A DNA stretch of 64,000 bases, taken from positions 2,522,001 through 2,586,000 of the forward strand of contig NC_088710.1 in the NCBI RefSeq assembly GCF_963576615.1, in the 5' to 3' direction. The position numbers and the translations under genes were made by a program. Below, in pieces: positions 50,760-63,119 of the stretch. Numbering within the stretch: the stretch's first letter is position 1; each line of letters opens with the position of its first letter. The DNA is from Watersipora subatra (lineage: Eukaryota > Bryozoa > Gymnolaemata > Cheilostomatida > Watersiporidae). The notes beneath the pieces were generated by a model that saw only the letters and a program-made list of their open reading frames with translations, was not told the origin of the DNA and searched no databases.

Positions 50760-52400
50760 ATGGCAAAAGGTATCATTGCCTATGTTTTTATTATAGCATT
50801 TACGGGTGCGAAAGCTCACAAGCTCCTCGTCGCTTCTTATGATGTCGTTGACTCGTTCCACTCTCATTTTATGGAATCGCTCGCTCTTCATCTCTCCAAA
50901 CAGTATCATGTGACCTTCATGACCGACAGCGATGCCTCAGTTAGAAACAAAGAAATTTATAGACTAGCGGATGTAGATTTTGTCTATAAAAGCAACAGAA
51001 CGAGTTACATCAAAATGGAGGTCAAGGACAATTTCAAATCCGCGTTTAGCATCGTCAAACAGGTGAAGTTGAAAACTGAAGAGGGCATGACGTCTTTATT
51101 TTCCCAGCGAGAGTTTCTTGATCAACTGAAGTCGAGCGATTTCAGCTGCATGCTGTATAACTCGATGGACTATGGCATGCCGGTCTTGTGTAAGTATCTC
51201 AATCTAACATGCTTGCAAGTAATAACCAGTGGTCTTGGAGGACCTAATAATCCACTTAGTTTGGAGCTCATGGACACCGTACCACACACAATATCATCAG
51301 ATACTGACCTTATCGGGCTAAGGAAAAGATTTAAGAACTTTGTCTTCTATATGCTTGACCATTACCTTCGTCTCTCCTACTTTTATCCTGGAGCTGAGGC
51401 TATCGCTAAGAGCTATGGCTTGTTTCCTTCTGAAGAGAAGCAATCGTTCTGGCAGCTGGCAGCGAATACTCCTGCTCACTCTATAATCTATACTAATGAT
51501 GCCATAGACTGCAATACTCCCCTAAGTGACTCCTACACGCGTGTGGGCGCGGCTATGCTGTCAAACACCACACTCGACAGCAGCTACCAGGCTGTTATGG
51601 ACTCTGCCGATCACGGAGTTGTCTTAGTCGCTTTTGGTAAAGGTGCTCATAAACTTTCCCTACAGTTTTTTCAACATCTGATTACCTGCTTTGGAGCGCT
51701 GCCGTTTACATTTATAATGTCTGTCGGCAGCAGCAGCAGCGTAAGGGAACTCCAGACCATGTCAGAGTCAATACCATCAAATGTGTACCTAGCTCAGTCA
51801 GTTCCGCAAAACAGCCTACTAGCCCATAAAAACTGTAGACTGTTTGTGACGCATGCAGGAATAGGCTCCACCACTGAGGCTATCTATCATGCCGTACCAG
51901 TTATTACTATTCCTTTCTACGCTGACCAGCAGAAAAATGCTGTGAAGCTTACCAAAATTCTAAAGATGGGTGTCAACATGAACCCAGGTAGTCTTGATTC
52001 TATCAGTTTTAAGCGTGTCATACAGCGTGTGTTAAATGACTCACAATTTAAAGAGAAGGCACAGGAAGCATCAAGAACAATGAGAAATTGCGGGGAAGGA
52101 ACAGCTGATGAACGCGTGATGAGTTCTGTCAAAATAGCCTTAGGGACATCCTCGTTTCAGACTCGCCCCGACTCAACTAAACACTGGGTGCATTTTATAA
52201 AAGTTGATATTTTAATTATCTTAGTTATTTTTGTTACATGTCTTTTGGGGGTTATAATTGGAGCTCTGATCGTTCTTAAACGAATAGCCTTTGGGTTGAG
52301 AAAGAAAAGTAGCCGCTGCATGAAAGCCAGCACATTCGTAGTAAGTTACACATTTGGACTCGTAAGTCTTCTTCTTTATATTCAGTATTTTAACCACTAA
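50760..52400 (+). CDS. UDP-glycosyltransferase, intronless (546 aa)
   Basis: A single open frame encodes a family 1 (GT1) UDP-glycosyltransferase, which transfers sugar from a UDP-sugar to small lipophilic acceptors at the ER lumenal face. Residues 1-19 form a signal peptide. The SFHSHF segment (32-37) supplies the likely catalytic His, H36. The sugar-donor signature begins FVTHAGIGSTTEA at residue 362 and ends PFYADQQKNA, with D389 and Q390 in the usual donor-contact positions; A366 stands where most members have Gly. A membrane span lies at about 483-506, then KRIAFGLRKKSSR, then a second hydrophobic segment at about 524-543 to the C terminus, where family members normally end in a short basic tail. 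The acceptor cannot be predicted. No intron is seen, unlike the neighbouring genes. Starting Met 50760 is the first in frame and gives a proper signal peptide. Confidence 0.95.
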   Translation: MAKGIIAYVFIIAFTGAKAHKLLVASYDVVDSFHSHFMESLALHLSKQYHVTFMTDSDASVRNKEIYRLADVDFVYKSNRTSYIKMEVKDNFKSAFSIVKQVKLKTEEGMTSLFSQREFLDQLKSSDFSCMLYNSMDYGMPVLCKYLNLTCLQVITSGLGGPNNPLSLELMDTVPHTISSDTDLIGLRKRFKNFVFYMLDHYLRLSYFYPGAEAIAKSYGLFPSEEKQSFWQLAANTPAHSIIYTNDAIDCNTPLSDSYTRVGAAMLSNTTLDSSYQAVMDSADHGVVLVAFGKGAHKLSLQFFQHLITCFGALPFTFIMSVGSSSSVRELQTMSESIPSNVYLAQSVPQNSLLAHKNCRLFVTHAGIGSTTEAIYHAVPVITIPFYADQQKNAVKLTKILKMGVNMNPGSLDSISFKRVIQRVLNDSQFKEKAQEASRTMRNCGEGTADERVMSSVKIALGTSSFQTRPDSTKHWVHFIKVDILIILVIFVTCLLGVIIGALIVLKRIAFGLRKKSSRCMKASTFVVSYTFGLVSLLLYIQYFNH

Positions 52401-52515
52401 TATATTGTATATAATATATATATAATATTATATATACGCTGTACCTTCATTTTAGAATAGCATTTTTATATTAATATATTTTTAATTTCCTGTTTTCTTT
52501 ATAGAAGGTTTTTGT

Positions 52516-52521
52516 AATAAA
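52516..52521 (+). terminator. Candidate UGT poly(A) signal
   Basis: AATAAA 116 nt after the UGT stop codon. Confidence 0.6.
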
Positions 52522-52529
52522 CGCTCAAA

Positions 52530-55190
52530 GTTAGGTGAGACAAAAAAATTCAGCATCAAATTTTATTCGTTATCATCTACTGAAGCCGGTTTAGAGGCAG
52601 TCATGACAGGCGTTGGTAGCGTGTTCGAAACGCATTAAAGAACACACACAATTCTTGTGAGTTCACGCGTGTGAGCGCTAGTGATTGTCTAACCTAGCTA
52701 TACATGAGAGATCTCAGCAGCAACTGAGAGATTTTCAAAAATTACAGCAGTGATTCACGTATCCTTAAATTTTTGAAAGCATTGGAATGTGGCAGAGTAC
52801 ACAAACAATTGACAATAAAGAAAAGGCTCTAAACGGACACAAAATAATAATGATAATATTAATAATGATGATAATAATGGGTTTGAAATATAAATTATTA
52901 ACAATTAGTCAAAATATGATGTCTAATATTGGCCAAACTATATATCATGAGGCTTGCTTAAAATGTTATTTTGTAGCTCAGGAAGTTTCTGGAATACCTG
53001 TTGTACATGTATGTTGATGCTGCCAATGCCACTAGTACCCCTGACGCTGGCAGCGCATTTGAAGCTTTTGAGATTGTCAGAACGACCAGTACTGACCAAG
53101 TAACACATGATTCTGAATGATTTGTTAACAGGTTTTAGAGGAGTTGTGACTATGTTAGTTTCAGGGAAGATGTTTATCATACGAATAGCACAATAAGCCA
53201 TTGTGAAATAAAATCACATGCTACATACCGAGCTAAGCAACTTGAGATGTTAACGAATGCATGTGGAATATTACACACCCAGCTCATTATGAGATGCAAT
53301 AGTTGTTTAGGGGGATTGTGTGATAATCTGGTGTTATTCATCATCAGGCATTCTAGCTATCCCATAATGCCTCACAGCTTTTTGGCAAACAGAAACACCG
53401 CTAAGGGCAGTTCAGAAAAATGCAGCTATTTTACGTGATGTATGAGCTGTGTTATTACCGTATCAAAGGTTTTTGACAAAACAGTCATGGAAATAAGTTT
53501 TCATCGAGCTCAATTGAATATTTAGTATTTCATATTAAATAACACGTACGATTATGCAAAGTACACTTGGTAAAGAAGCAAAGATATTAGAAGGCTGTGT
53601 TGGAAGACTGTGTTGGAATAAAGGTTGATGGCAAAGAAAGTACCTAGAATTTTAGAGAACACAGGCTTTTGTCAGAACTCAGCACATGATTTTGGAGAAC
53701 ATCTATCTGACGCAATAGAGGCCACACACATAGAATTTTTTATAATCAGTTATGTGAAACTTGCATGACCTTGAAAGACATGAATGATGACACATCCAAA
53801 GTTCATTTGTTTGCAGTTGTATGCATAATAATTCCAGATAAGTTTAATACATTGGTTACACATGATTTGCGTAGCGATGTACTTAGCACACCCATATTTG
53901 AATATCAATTATCCTTGAACAGACGCCAAAGAAATGGTATGTTTTGTGAAAGAAGCCTTCAATCATACTGCCGTCTCAAGATGTTCAGATCTTAAAGCTA
54001 TTGTTTGAATGTTGCGTTAGACTAAAACTTGATCATAAATATCTAGGATTCATTGATTACTTTCAGACGTAACCTTCAAAAGTCACTCTTTTAAATGCAG
54101 TAAATGTCTATTCTGTTTTTGGAATAATTCCAAATTCAAATAGTATAAGCTCTGTTAATAATACACGAAGAGGGCTAGCTGTTTAGAGTCTCAGACAGCT
54201 GATCCACTTGTCTCCTCTTTGTACTAGTCTATGCCCTAATATGGTGCAATTAGTTATGTAGTCAATCACGAGAAGTTACCTCAATTTATAGACGAGTGTA
54301 CATTGTAGTCTTTGCGGCTTTTAAATAAGTAAATCCATTATCTATTAAGATATGAAGCTAGATTATTGTTATGATCGGATGGCTTATGCTAATCTATGCT
54401 GATTCATTTTAATCCAACAGGATTCGGGAGTTGTTGGACATAAAAATATTGCAAAGTTTGCCGTTTATAAAATTTGTTTTATAATTTTGGTGAGGGTTAA
54501 ACATGCCAAAGTTGGTAAGATATCTTTTGATAGCCTAAGAGTCAATAAAGAGAGAAATAGCTCAAGATTTTGTTATAGAATGTTATGCGACACGTTGGCA
54601 CGCAGCGCACAGGCAAGTAAAAAAAACATTTTTATTTGTTGAGCCATCAACAAGCCGAACCATGACAAAGTATGTGAGATGTCAATTGACCGAGTTATTG
54701 AAGCATAAGGTGGAGGCATGACGAATAACCACATGAATGGTAATGCGATTGCAGACGTAGTATTTATGCTAGTCATTGCCTCTTTCTTGCACATGCAATC
54801 ATTAAATTTAAATTGAAGACTCAGTGTATGGTCCACTTACGTCATTCGCTAGCAACTTCTCAAATACTTGCTTGCGTAATCATCTGTTGCAATCGGGAAG
54901 TGGACGGCGTTGTCTGTAAATACCAGCTTCTTCAAGTGAGCGTTTCTGCAGAAATTACCTATAAAAATTTGGCTATTTTTGTTCATCAGTTTTACACCCG
55001 CTTATTTGGATAGCTTTGAGAGCTGAATCGTCTCCCCTTGATCAATATGTATATAAAACGGTCTATCTCTACACCTTGCCTTAATTCGGTCAACTGGCAG
55101 ACGACATATACGGTAGTTTTGAACACTCAAAAGCACACTTAAGCTGTGTTAAAAATATGAACTATTTTTCCTAACGTAATTTGAAAAGTT
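52530..55190. other. Gene-free stretch right of UGT
   Basis: Several frames of 60-88 aa exist but none has family features, splice context or unusual composition. Confidence 0.3.
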
Positions 55191-55204
55191 GATTAGACTG
55201 TGAA

Positions 55205-55480
55205 ACAGGGCTGTGTGTACACTTGCTGTTTGTACACTTGTTGTATGTCACTTGCTGTGTGTACACTTTCTAATGTATGTCATTTGCTGGTGTACACTAG
55301 CTGTATATCACTTGCTGTGCGTACACTTGCTGTATGTCACTTGCTGTATGTCACTTGCTGTATGTCACTTAGTGTGTACATTTGTTGTATGTCACTTGCT
55401 GTGTGTACACTTGCTGTATGTCACTTGCTGTGTGTACACTTGCTGTATGTCACTTGCTGTGTGTAAATCGGCTGTGTGTA
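55205..55480. repeat. Left arm of inverted array pair: CACTTGCTGT(A/G)TGT repeats
   Basis: Alternating units CACTTGCTGTATGT and ACACTTGCTGTGTGT, 14-15 bp, with one TTTCTAATGTATGT insert at about 55268. Its reverse complement is the array at 55709-55990. Confidence 0.92.
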
Positions 55481-55708
55481 CATGTGCTGACAATTGAAAA
55501 GATTTTGCCAAATTTTTGATCGTAGATAAGTTCCAAAAGATTGACTGAAAGTGTTTCGAACAGTTGGTCAATCTGTACAATTCCATCATTTCATCACGTG
55601 AAACAAGCTAACAGGGCTAATAACCAATATAAATTATGAGTAATAACTATTGACAGTGATGTAGGCAGTAAAAAATCACCAAAAAGCTAATAAAAAGCTA
55701 TCAGCTAG

Positions 55709-55990
55709 CATACATACAGCTAGTGTTTACACAGCAAGTGACATACAGCTAGTGTACACACAGCAAGTGGTATACAGCAAGTGTACACACAGCAAATGAC
55801 ATACAGTAAGTGTACACACAGCAATTGACATACAGCAAGTGTACACACAGCAAGTGATATACAGCTAGTGTATGCACAGCAAATGACATACATTAGAAAG
55901 TGTACACTTTCTAATGTATGAACATTAGAAAGTCTACACCTTGCTGATGTACATACAGTAAGTGTATACGCAGCAAGCGCTCACACGGCG
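55709..55990. repeat. Right arm of inverted array pair: ACA(T/C)ACAGCAAGTG repeats
   Basis: Units such as ACATACAGCAAGTGTACACA and CAGCAAATGACATACAG are the reverse complement of the left arm, and ACATTAGAAAGTGTACAC mirrors its insert. About 230 bp of unique sequence lies between the arms. Confidence 0.92.
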
Positions 55991-55994
55991 AGTA

Positions 55995-56764
55995 TACTCC
56001 CAAATTACGCCACAGTAATCATATAAAGATATTGGCACAAGGCAAAACTGCTGTGAAGACAAATGTGTTACACCCCATTACTAATCCAAAATATTCTGAT
56101 GGTTATCAGCCTTCTAGATTCAAAGTACAGGAGTCTATCCAAAAATGTGCATATCTCAACGTGTTTACACCCTTGCCACTGCCTGCCGTGCCAGCAAAAT
56201 ATTTAAAATATAATGTTTGTTCATGAATCTGGAAACGATAATACTAATGATAATAGTATTCCATCGATTAGCAGAGCTACAGACGAGCAGCGGTAAAGAG
56301 ACGACATCATGAGAACTCATGCCATCTATGCGGTACTCCACTGATTAAACACATTCAAAGGTTTTGTGCATAGCTAGCCGACTTTAGGGCTGCTGACGTT
56401 TTCTAGACGATTAAATGTTCATTGAACTTTTTAGGATGGTGGGCGTGTCTGCCGACACTGACACTAATATAAACATACATCGTACATCTTCATGGAGAAA
56501 CAACAGTGCTGCCAAAAAAAGCTCGAATTTATGTTAGTTATTTTTATCAAACATGTTAACGAAAATGTTTTATTGAAATTTATAAATGAAATTATGCACG
56601 AGTAAGAATACAAAAAGGTATTGTAGCCTTGGGTCTATGACAATATTAAAATAGATGTCTCAATGTTGGTATTTTCTACATCAAGCACCTTCAGACTGTG
56701 TCACTTACTGAACAATGTTTTTGTCACTATTAATAAGGATGGTGGTGGAGATTCCACCTGATAT
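55995..56764. other. Gene-free stretch
   Basis: No supported coding sequence. Confidence 0.3.
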
Positions 56765-56765
56765 A

Positions 56766-57524
56766 CAGAGGAACCTCGGTTCTCAAAGGCTTCGGGTCTT
56801 GACCACCTCGGTTTTCGACCAAAGAATTTGAGATTTGTTCGTTTCGGATCTCGACCATAAATTCGGTTTTCGACCAAACTGGAGCATGCGCATTGGAATT
56901 AAACATTCGGCACAGCTCCGGAAACAGCATGTTAATACGTTTAACAACGTTGTTATGAGCCACTTCCGGAAGGTTCTCTAACAAAGGGAGAAGTTTCACG
57001 TCATAAATTCTTTACAAAAAGAAGGAGCCATCTAGGAGGACGTCGCCTCTACCGAAGAGATTTTCTAGGGACACAACTCTTCCAGTCGAGTTACTCTAAA
57101 TTGTTGTGGAGGAAGATTCTTCCTCAAAAATGTGAAGTAAACGTGCCATTGCTGTTTCTATTTTCTTTTTCACACGATTTCTGATGTAACTGATCGTAAC
57201 CTTTAATGTTTTCGATGTTTTAAGAGCAAAGCATTCGAAATGTTTACTTTTGCTTTCTTTTTTTCATCGTCATAGATCAAAAATATTTTATTAAAAGTAA
57301 ACATGATCTATATCTACCCGTTTTTATTTATAGTATGTAGTATACAGTACAGTTTATGGTGTAAAATGTTAAAAAATACTTTACTGAAGTTGTTAAATCG
57401 ACTTGGAACAGATTAAAACTTACATACATTCGTTCTAATGGGGAAACTTGTTTTGGATCTCGAACAACTCGATTTTGGACCAACCTTCTGTAACGGATTG
57501 TGTTCGAGAACCGAGGTTTCGCTG
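56766..57524. mobile_element. 759-bp TIR element (MITE-like, TA target site)
   Basis: Left end CAGAGGAACCTCGGTTCTC and reversed right end CAGCGAAACCTCGGTTCTCG, both flanked by TA. Internal sub-terminal repeats of the form TCTCGACCA and TTTTCGACCAAA recur. No transposase frame; the ends fit a non-autonomous pogo/mariner-type element. The right half is homologous to 10785-11115. Confidence 0.8.
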
Positions 57525-57529
57525 TACTA

Positions 57530-58610
57530 ACTATCAGTTGTGTAACTGGGTGGGCGTGGGGGAGCTACTCATTGACCAGAAACATCTAAAGAGAACCTAC
57601 TATAGTGGTAGACTCGATCTGTCAAATGTCATAAGGAAAGTGATGGCTAGTATGTCAGGACTAATAACTGTGTAATTATCATGGTGATAAATGTAATAAT
57701 AATACATGCAGTAATAATAATAATTGCTTTAAAGCGCTGAGTTCAGTCCAGACACTTTTTTCTCAGTCATGTCCAATGTTTGACCAATCACGAGAAGCCA
57801 AAGCAATATCCTTGTTGACATTCAATCAATCAGATGACGCAAAAACTACTGACATTATACTCTAAACAATTAAGTTAATAGATCTGATGAAATAGCACGG
57901 TTGAGTTACCTACGATATTACCTCATAGGTCCTTTGCCGTGTTTTGACATAAATATTTCGGTTAATGGATGTTGTTGGTGGGCTGGTGCAGGTGGTCTCC
58001 GAGGCGTGTTGGTGGGCCAGTGCAGGTGGTTCACCAGGCATGTTGGAAAGAATTCCGTTTTTTACTTCTTCCAATGTCAGTTAGAGTTGACAGACAACTA
58101 TATAATCAATCACATTCAATAATGAGTACAGTTGTACTTAAAGGATGTGACTTCATACTTAATAGATTAGCAGCTTCTCTATATGGTGAATATGATGATC
58201 TAAACAAACTAAAACCAGTTGTAGTATTTAAAGGGTAGTTGGTTAACACGTTGCTAGCTACATATCTTTGCTGCTGCCCATGTGACAATATATACAAGCA
58301 TAAGTAAACGCAAGGAAATGCGTGTGTTCAAAAATTGGTGTTTTTTGTAGCTAAAAGCAAATTTCTATGAGTAACTTTGCTGTTTGCCATCAGCCAATTG
58401 ATAATTGCTCTCTTATTGCGTTTACTGATAGCGCTTTGGTTTGAGCTTTCAATTGTTTTGCCTTTGAATTCAAAAAATTGGAGAAAGTCAATGGTATTCT
58501 TGGATTTTTCCATCAACCTATAAGACAACAAGTAGTGGTTTAACCAAATGTCAAAAATGGAGAACTTCTCAGCAAAGAACAAGCAATGTAAAAGCATGTA
58601 ATACGATGAA
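57530..58610. other. Gene-free stretch
   Basis: A small local repeat (GTTGGTGGGC...GTGCAGGTGGT, two copies at about 57974 and 58010). No supported gene. Confidence 0.3.
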
Positions 58611-58611
58611 C

Positions 58612-59422
58612 TGTCTACCATAATATATATGATATGAATACTACTCTGAGTTGTCTACCATAATATATATGGTATGAATACTACTTTGAGGTGTCTACCA
58701 TAATATATATGATATGAATACTACTCTGAGTTGTCTACCGTAATATATATGATATGAATACTACTCTGAGTTGTCTACCATAATATATATGATATGAATA
58801 CTACTCTGAGTTGTCTACCATAATATATATGATATGAGTACTACTCTGGGTTGTCTACCATAATATATATGATATGAGTACTACTCTGGGTTGTCTACCA
58901 TAATATATATGATATGAGTACTATTCTGAGTTGTCTACCATAATATATATGATATGAATACTACTTTGAGTTGTCTACCATAATATATATGATATGAATA
59001 CTACTCTGAGTTGTCTACCATAATATATATGATATGAATACTACTCTGAGCTGTCTACCATAATATACATGATATGAGTACTACTCTGAGTTGTCTACCA
59101 TAATATATATAATATGAGTACTACTCTCAGTTGTCTACCATAATATATATGATATGAATACTACTCTGGGTTGTCTACCATAATATATATGACATGAGTA
59201 CTACTGTGAGTTGTCTACCATAATATATATGATATGAATACTACTCTGTGTGTTCTACCATAATATATATGATATGAGTACTACTCTGAGTTGCCTACCA
59301 TAATATATATAATATGAGTACTACTCTCAGTTGTCTACCATAATATATATGATATGAATACTACTCTGTGTTGTCTACCATAATATATATGATATGAATA
59401 CTACTCTGTGTTGTCTACCACC
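58612..59422. repeat. 40-bp tandem array (20 copies)
   Basis: The unit is TGTCTACCATAATATATATG followed by ATATGAATACTACTCTGAGT, with very regular period and scattered point variants (GAGTACT, GGGT, CTCAGT). Ordered variants recur, for example the AATATGAGTACTACTCTCAG copies at about 59110 and 59310. Confidence 0.97.
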
Positions 59423-59424
59423 GT

Positions 59425-60310
59425 GTGCTGTTTGTGCCATTGCATGCTTTGCGTACAGTGTGTCTGGACTCACTATAAAAGTCAAACCATGTCATTGAAT
59501 CACCTTGTTTGCTGCTCTAACAATCTTGTAACTACTCCAGCAAACATATACTATGGACTTCCTTGGAGTTTTCCTTTCATCATAAAACCTGATGCAACAA
59601 TTTCAAACATTTTACATTTTACAATTGTTTCTGCTAGTATTTTTTACTTTTTGGATGCAAAGGGACAAACATGTATATACATTTATATACATATTTAATA
59701 CTGCGTTATTACTTGATTGAAACATTCTAATGATATTACCCAGCTGCAGACTTTGGTCGAGATTGCAGATGAACAATGTGAGAGTAGAGGAGTTGTGTAA
59801 TTAAGTATTTATTACAATTTTTCATACGACCTGTAATTTACTCATGCTCAATAACATTTCTATAACTTAATCAGAGTGAATTAAGCTTTTAGTCGAATTT
59901 ATCTATATCAGTATAGATCAGCATCTATTGCACCCTTTTAACAGCTATAGCCTAAGAACCTGTCAATCAGCAGCAAGCAGAGATTCCAGACTATCTGTTA
60001 GTAATCCAACTTAAAGGTTTATTGTTGAAAATCAAATATTTCATCAACTTTTGGAAGTTAGCAAACATTTGCTAACTTCCATCTAAACTAAACTTCTTCT
60101 AAAACTAAATAATTCTAACTAAAAATCATTCCCAAAATTTAACAGATTTTGTACATTCTAACGTAAATCTTAGCAGTACTTCCCTTCTAATGAGGTTAAT
60201 CTACATGTACATAGTTCTACTAGTCAAATGCTCGGTGTTGCACGGGTTATAGCATAATTATCTAATGTATTTGACTAACTCACATGGAAAGCAAGATCTT
60301 TACTAAAATC
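59425..60310. other. Gene-free stretch
   Basis: No supported coding sequence; an inverted pair TTTTGGAAGTTAGCAAACA / TTTGCTAACTTCCA sits at about 60048-60082. Confidence 0.3.
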
Positions 60311-60317
60311 TGTTGAA

Positions 60318-60595
60318 GCTGTACATACACGTACCTACTCAGATATCTATGTACATGTACATATGCACACATACGGGTACATACACATACAAACACATAC
60401 ATACATGTGCACATACGTACATACACATAGATACATGCACATACATACACAAACATGCTCAAACATACAAGTACACACACGTACATACACATAGATACAT
60501 GCACATACACAAACATACACAAACATACACGTACATGCATTTACATACCTGTACATACATGTAAAACACGTAAATACATGTACATGTACTAAAAC
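60318..60595. repeat. Complex (ACATAC/ACACAT)n microsatellite
   Basis: About 280 bp of purine-pyrimidine alternating ACATACACATAC-type sequence with interspersed GTACATGTAC. Frames on both strands are artefacts. Confidence 0.93.
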
Positions 60596-60734
60596 AATAA
60601 TCACATTTTTGGCCTGCCTAATAATAAACGTTCCGCGTAACGGTCAACAGCGCTAGTTATTAACCCTAAGTAAGAGCTTCAAGCATGAGGATTCTAACCA
60701 ATGTAATGACTATTTGACTAATAAACCTATTAAT

Positions 60735-60930
60735 TCTGTGTAGCTTATTCCTAGCTGTTCGCCGCCTTTAGATCTAGAGGTCTCATAATCAAATCCAGCG
60801 CCGTGTGGATTTGTGTTGTTAGATTTTAGTTGCTGTAACTGGACACACGGTAACTGGACACACGGTAACTGGACACACGGTTTAACAAAAAGACAAACAT
60901 TGAGATTTATATCTATAGATAAACTGAAAT
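60735..60930 (+). mobile_element. Degraded SINE-like copy with triplicated tail motif
   Basis: TCATAATCAAATCCAGCG is a weak B box. TGTTAGATTTTAGTTGCTGT and GACAAACATTGAGATTTATA match the tail of the copy at 47432. GTAACTGGACACACG is present three times in tandem (60835-60880), while the other copies have one. Confidence 0.55.
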
Positions 60931-60934
60931 GTCT

Positions 60935-62050
60935 CTATTGACAAACCATTAGTTAAACATCATCATTAATATATATCTAATAGTATGTATACACATAGGC
61001 TTATAATCAAACAGATAAGCTAAGTATCGTGGCATGAGTTTGAGTCTAACAGTTTGGTGCACCACATAAGGCTGTCTATATTGTTTTTATACATAGATTT
61101 GCTGTATCTGGTTGGAGAAGTTGTACCAATAAAAACATGATTTGAAAACTAATCATCAACCATTGCACAAAGTTCTGATTCTTTATAGGTAATTTACACA
61201 GCGAATCGAACAATAATCGTATCAACAAATAAGAAAAACAAACAAATCACAGTCATACATAAAACTACTTGAATATGGTGAAGTATGGTACTTGCAGTTA
61301 ATGTTAATTAGTGACGTATACTGCTATCTCTTTAAAATTAGCTTAAAATCCTACTACATTCCTTACGCTTCTTTTACCTCTATCCTTATTTTTACAATAT
61401 TTCAAAGCTTTAGCAAATAATCGAAAGCTTTCGTTAATAGAATTACTCAAGAGCCACCTTCGTTAACTCTTTATATATTAGAGGGTGTAAGATCAGACAG
61501 CTTCTAATACATGTACTAAAAAGGCACGGTAATCTTATTTCGAACACTGTTCCTTTACTAGCGCGTGTTTAACCGTAAGTAAAACACATTTTGTCTATAA
61601 GTATGAGTAACCGATCATCTTTTTACTAAAATCATATATTGCCCATTCTGTCATATGCTGATTTGAAATTATTTCTGTTTGTATCAAAGTGTGAAAAAAC
61701 ATTTGAACGCTTCAATTAATTATATTTTCAGGTAATGCTACTTGATATCGACCTGCATCTAAATGCCCTGAATGCTATTGACCTAACTGTGTTCTTCGCC
61801 ATTCTCTGCTTAATATACTCAAATCGCATCTTTGCATTGCCTCAGCATCTATTTCATTCCTAATCTTCCAGAAAATACCTCTATACTTTATACCAGATAC
61901 CAACACCTTGCTAATCCACATTATAAAACAATTTTATACAAAGAGAACTTTCTGTCCCAATACACATCATTTTACTTTATTCTTTATTATTTTGTGTCTC
62001 TTGATCTCTGGTGTCACCTGGTATAACTTACTTTGAACAGCATCGACTGC
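60935..62050. other. Gene-free AT-rich stretch
   Basis: No supported gene. Confidence 0.3.
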
Positions 62051-62056
62051 TGATAG

Positions 62057-62450
62057 TGAAGTTCTTATCTATCTAGTTACTTATATATCTATTTATTTAC
62101 TTTTATATCTATCTACTTATATATCTATCTATTTACTTATATATCTATTTATTTACTTTTATATTTATCTACTTATATATCTATCTATTTACATATATGT
62201 CTACTTATTTACTTATATATCTATTTATTTACTTATATATCTATGTATTTACCTATATATCTGTCTATTTACTTATATATATCTATTTATTTACTTTTAT
62301 ATCTATCTACTTATATATCTATCTATTTACTTATACATCTATCTACTTATATATCTATTTATTTACTTATATATCTATGTATTTATTTATATATCTATTT
62401 ACTTATATATTTATTTATCTACTTTTATATCTATCTATTTATGGTAAATA
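62057..62450. repeat. Tetranucleotide-derived array (TATATCTATTTATTTACT)
   Basis: Units of 16-22 bp built from ATCT, ATTT and TACT tetramers over about 390 bp. Confidence 0.93.
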
Positions 62451-62978
62451 TCTTTAACCAAAACCCGTCAAGCTACTAAAGAAGAAAATCGCTATATAAT
62501 ATTTATTTGTATACTCTTTATTGTCATGCAGAGCTTTCTGGAAATACCTTTTATCTAGTCTCTAAATGAAAACAATGTCGAAAGTTTAGATAAAGTCTCA
62601 TCTATGTGTTGCATGTAGTTATGGGCTTGTCTCCTTGTCTATGATGAAATGCCTTGAAGATACCTTCTCTGTTGCTACTGAGTGTTCAAAACAGTGTTGA
62701 AAGTTTAGGTTTTTGTCTTCTCAGTTTTCCTAACAAAGAAATAGAAAGATGTCTTTTAAGAGGAGATTCCCGACTTCACCAAAGATATTTATAAAGAAGG
62801 CTGTAGTGGTTGCATTTGTTTTCTTCTCCAGAAGTATTTAACAATAGAATCTGATACAGCCAACCAAGTAAAAACTTGGTTTGTAATATTACAACAGAAA
62901 AAAACACTGTTGTATTCATCTGTTCAAAACAAATAAGCGCAACTGCACGGCTGGACATGATTAACTCAACAAAAAGCT

Positions 62979-63114
62979 ATGATTGTTGACAGAGCAAACA
63001 TAGCAGGGAAAATCCATTGTGATCAATGCTTGCTTTCCAGAGCCGGTTGCTGCAATTGTAAGGGTGAGGCGAGTCGCTGTGGCTGTCTAAAGACTGTCAG
63101 GGAGCTAGTAACTG
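62979..63114 (+). CDS. Candidate cysteine-rich 5' coding exon, unknown gene
   Basis: An ATG at 62979 opens 45 codons reading MIVDRANIAGKIHCDQC, then LLSRAGCCNCKGEASRCGC and LKTVRELVT, ending at a consensus GTGAGT donor (63115). Seven cysteines in the pattern CxxCx6CCxCx6CxC would suit a small zinc- or disulfide-bound fold. No family was recognised and the downstream exon would lie outside the rest of the window or be undetected. It is too short for certainty. Confidence 0.3.
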
Positions 63115-63119
63115 GTGAG

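Noticed and set aside
56730-56999. 89-aa frame on - that might be a transposase remnant
   Set aside because: It starts inside the TIR element and contains its terminal repeat; no DDE-type motifs or family similarity were seen.
60280-60604. Cys/Tyr/Val-rich frames on -
   Set aside because: Translations of the ACATAC microsatellite.
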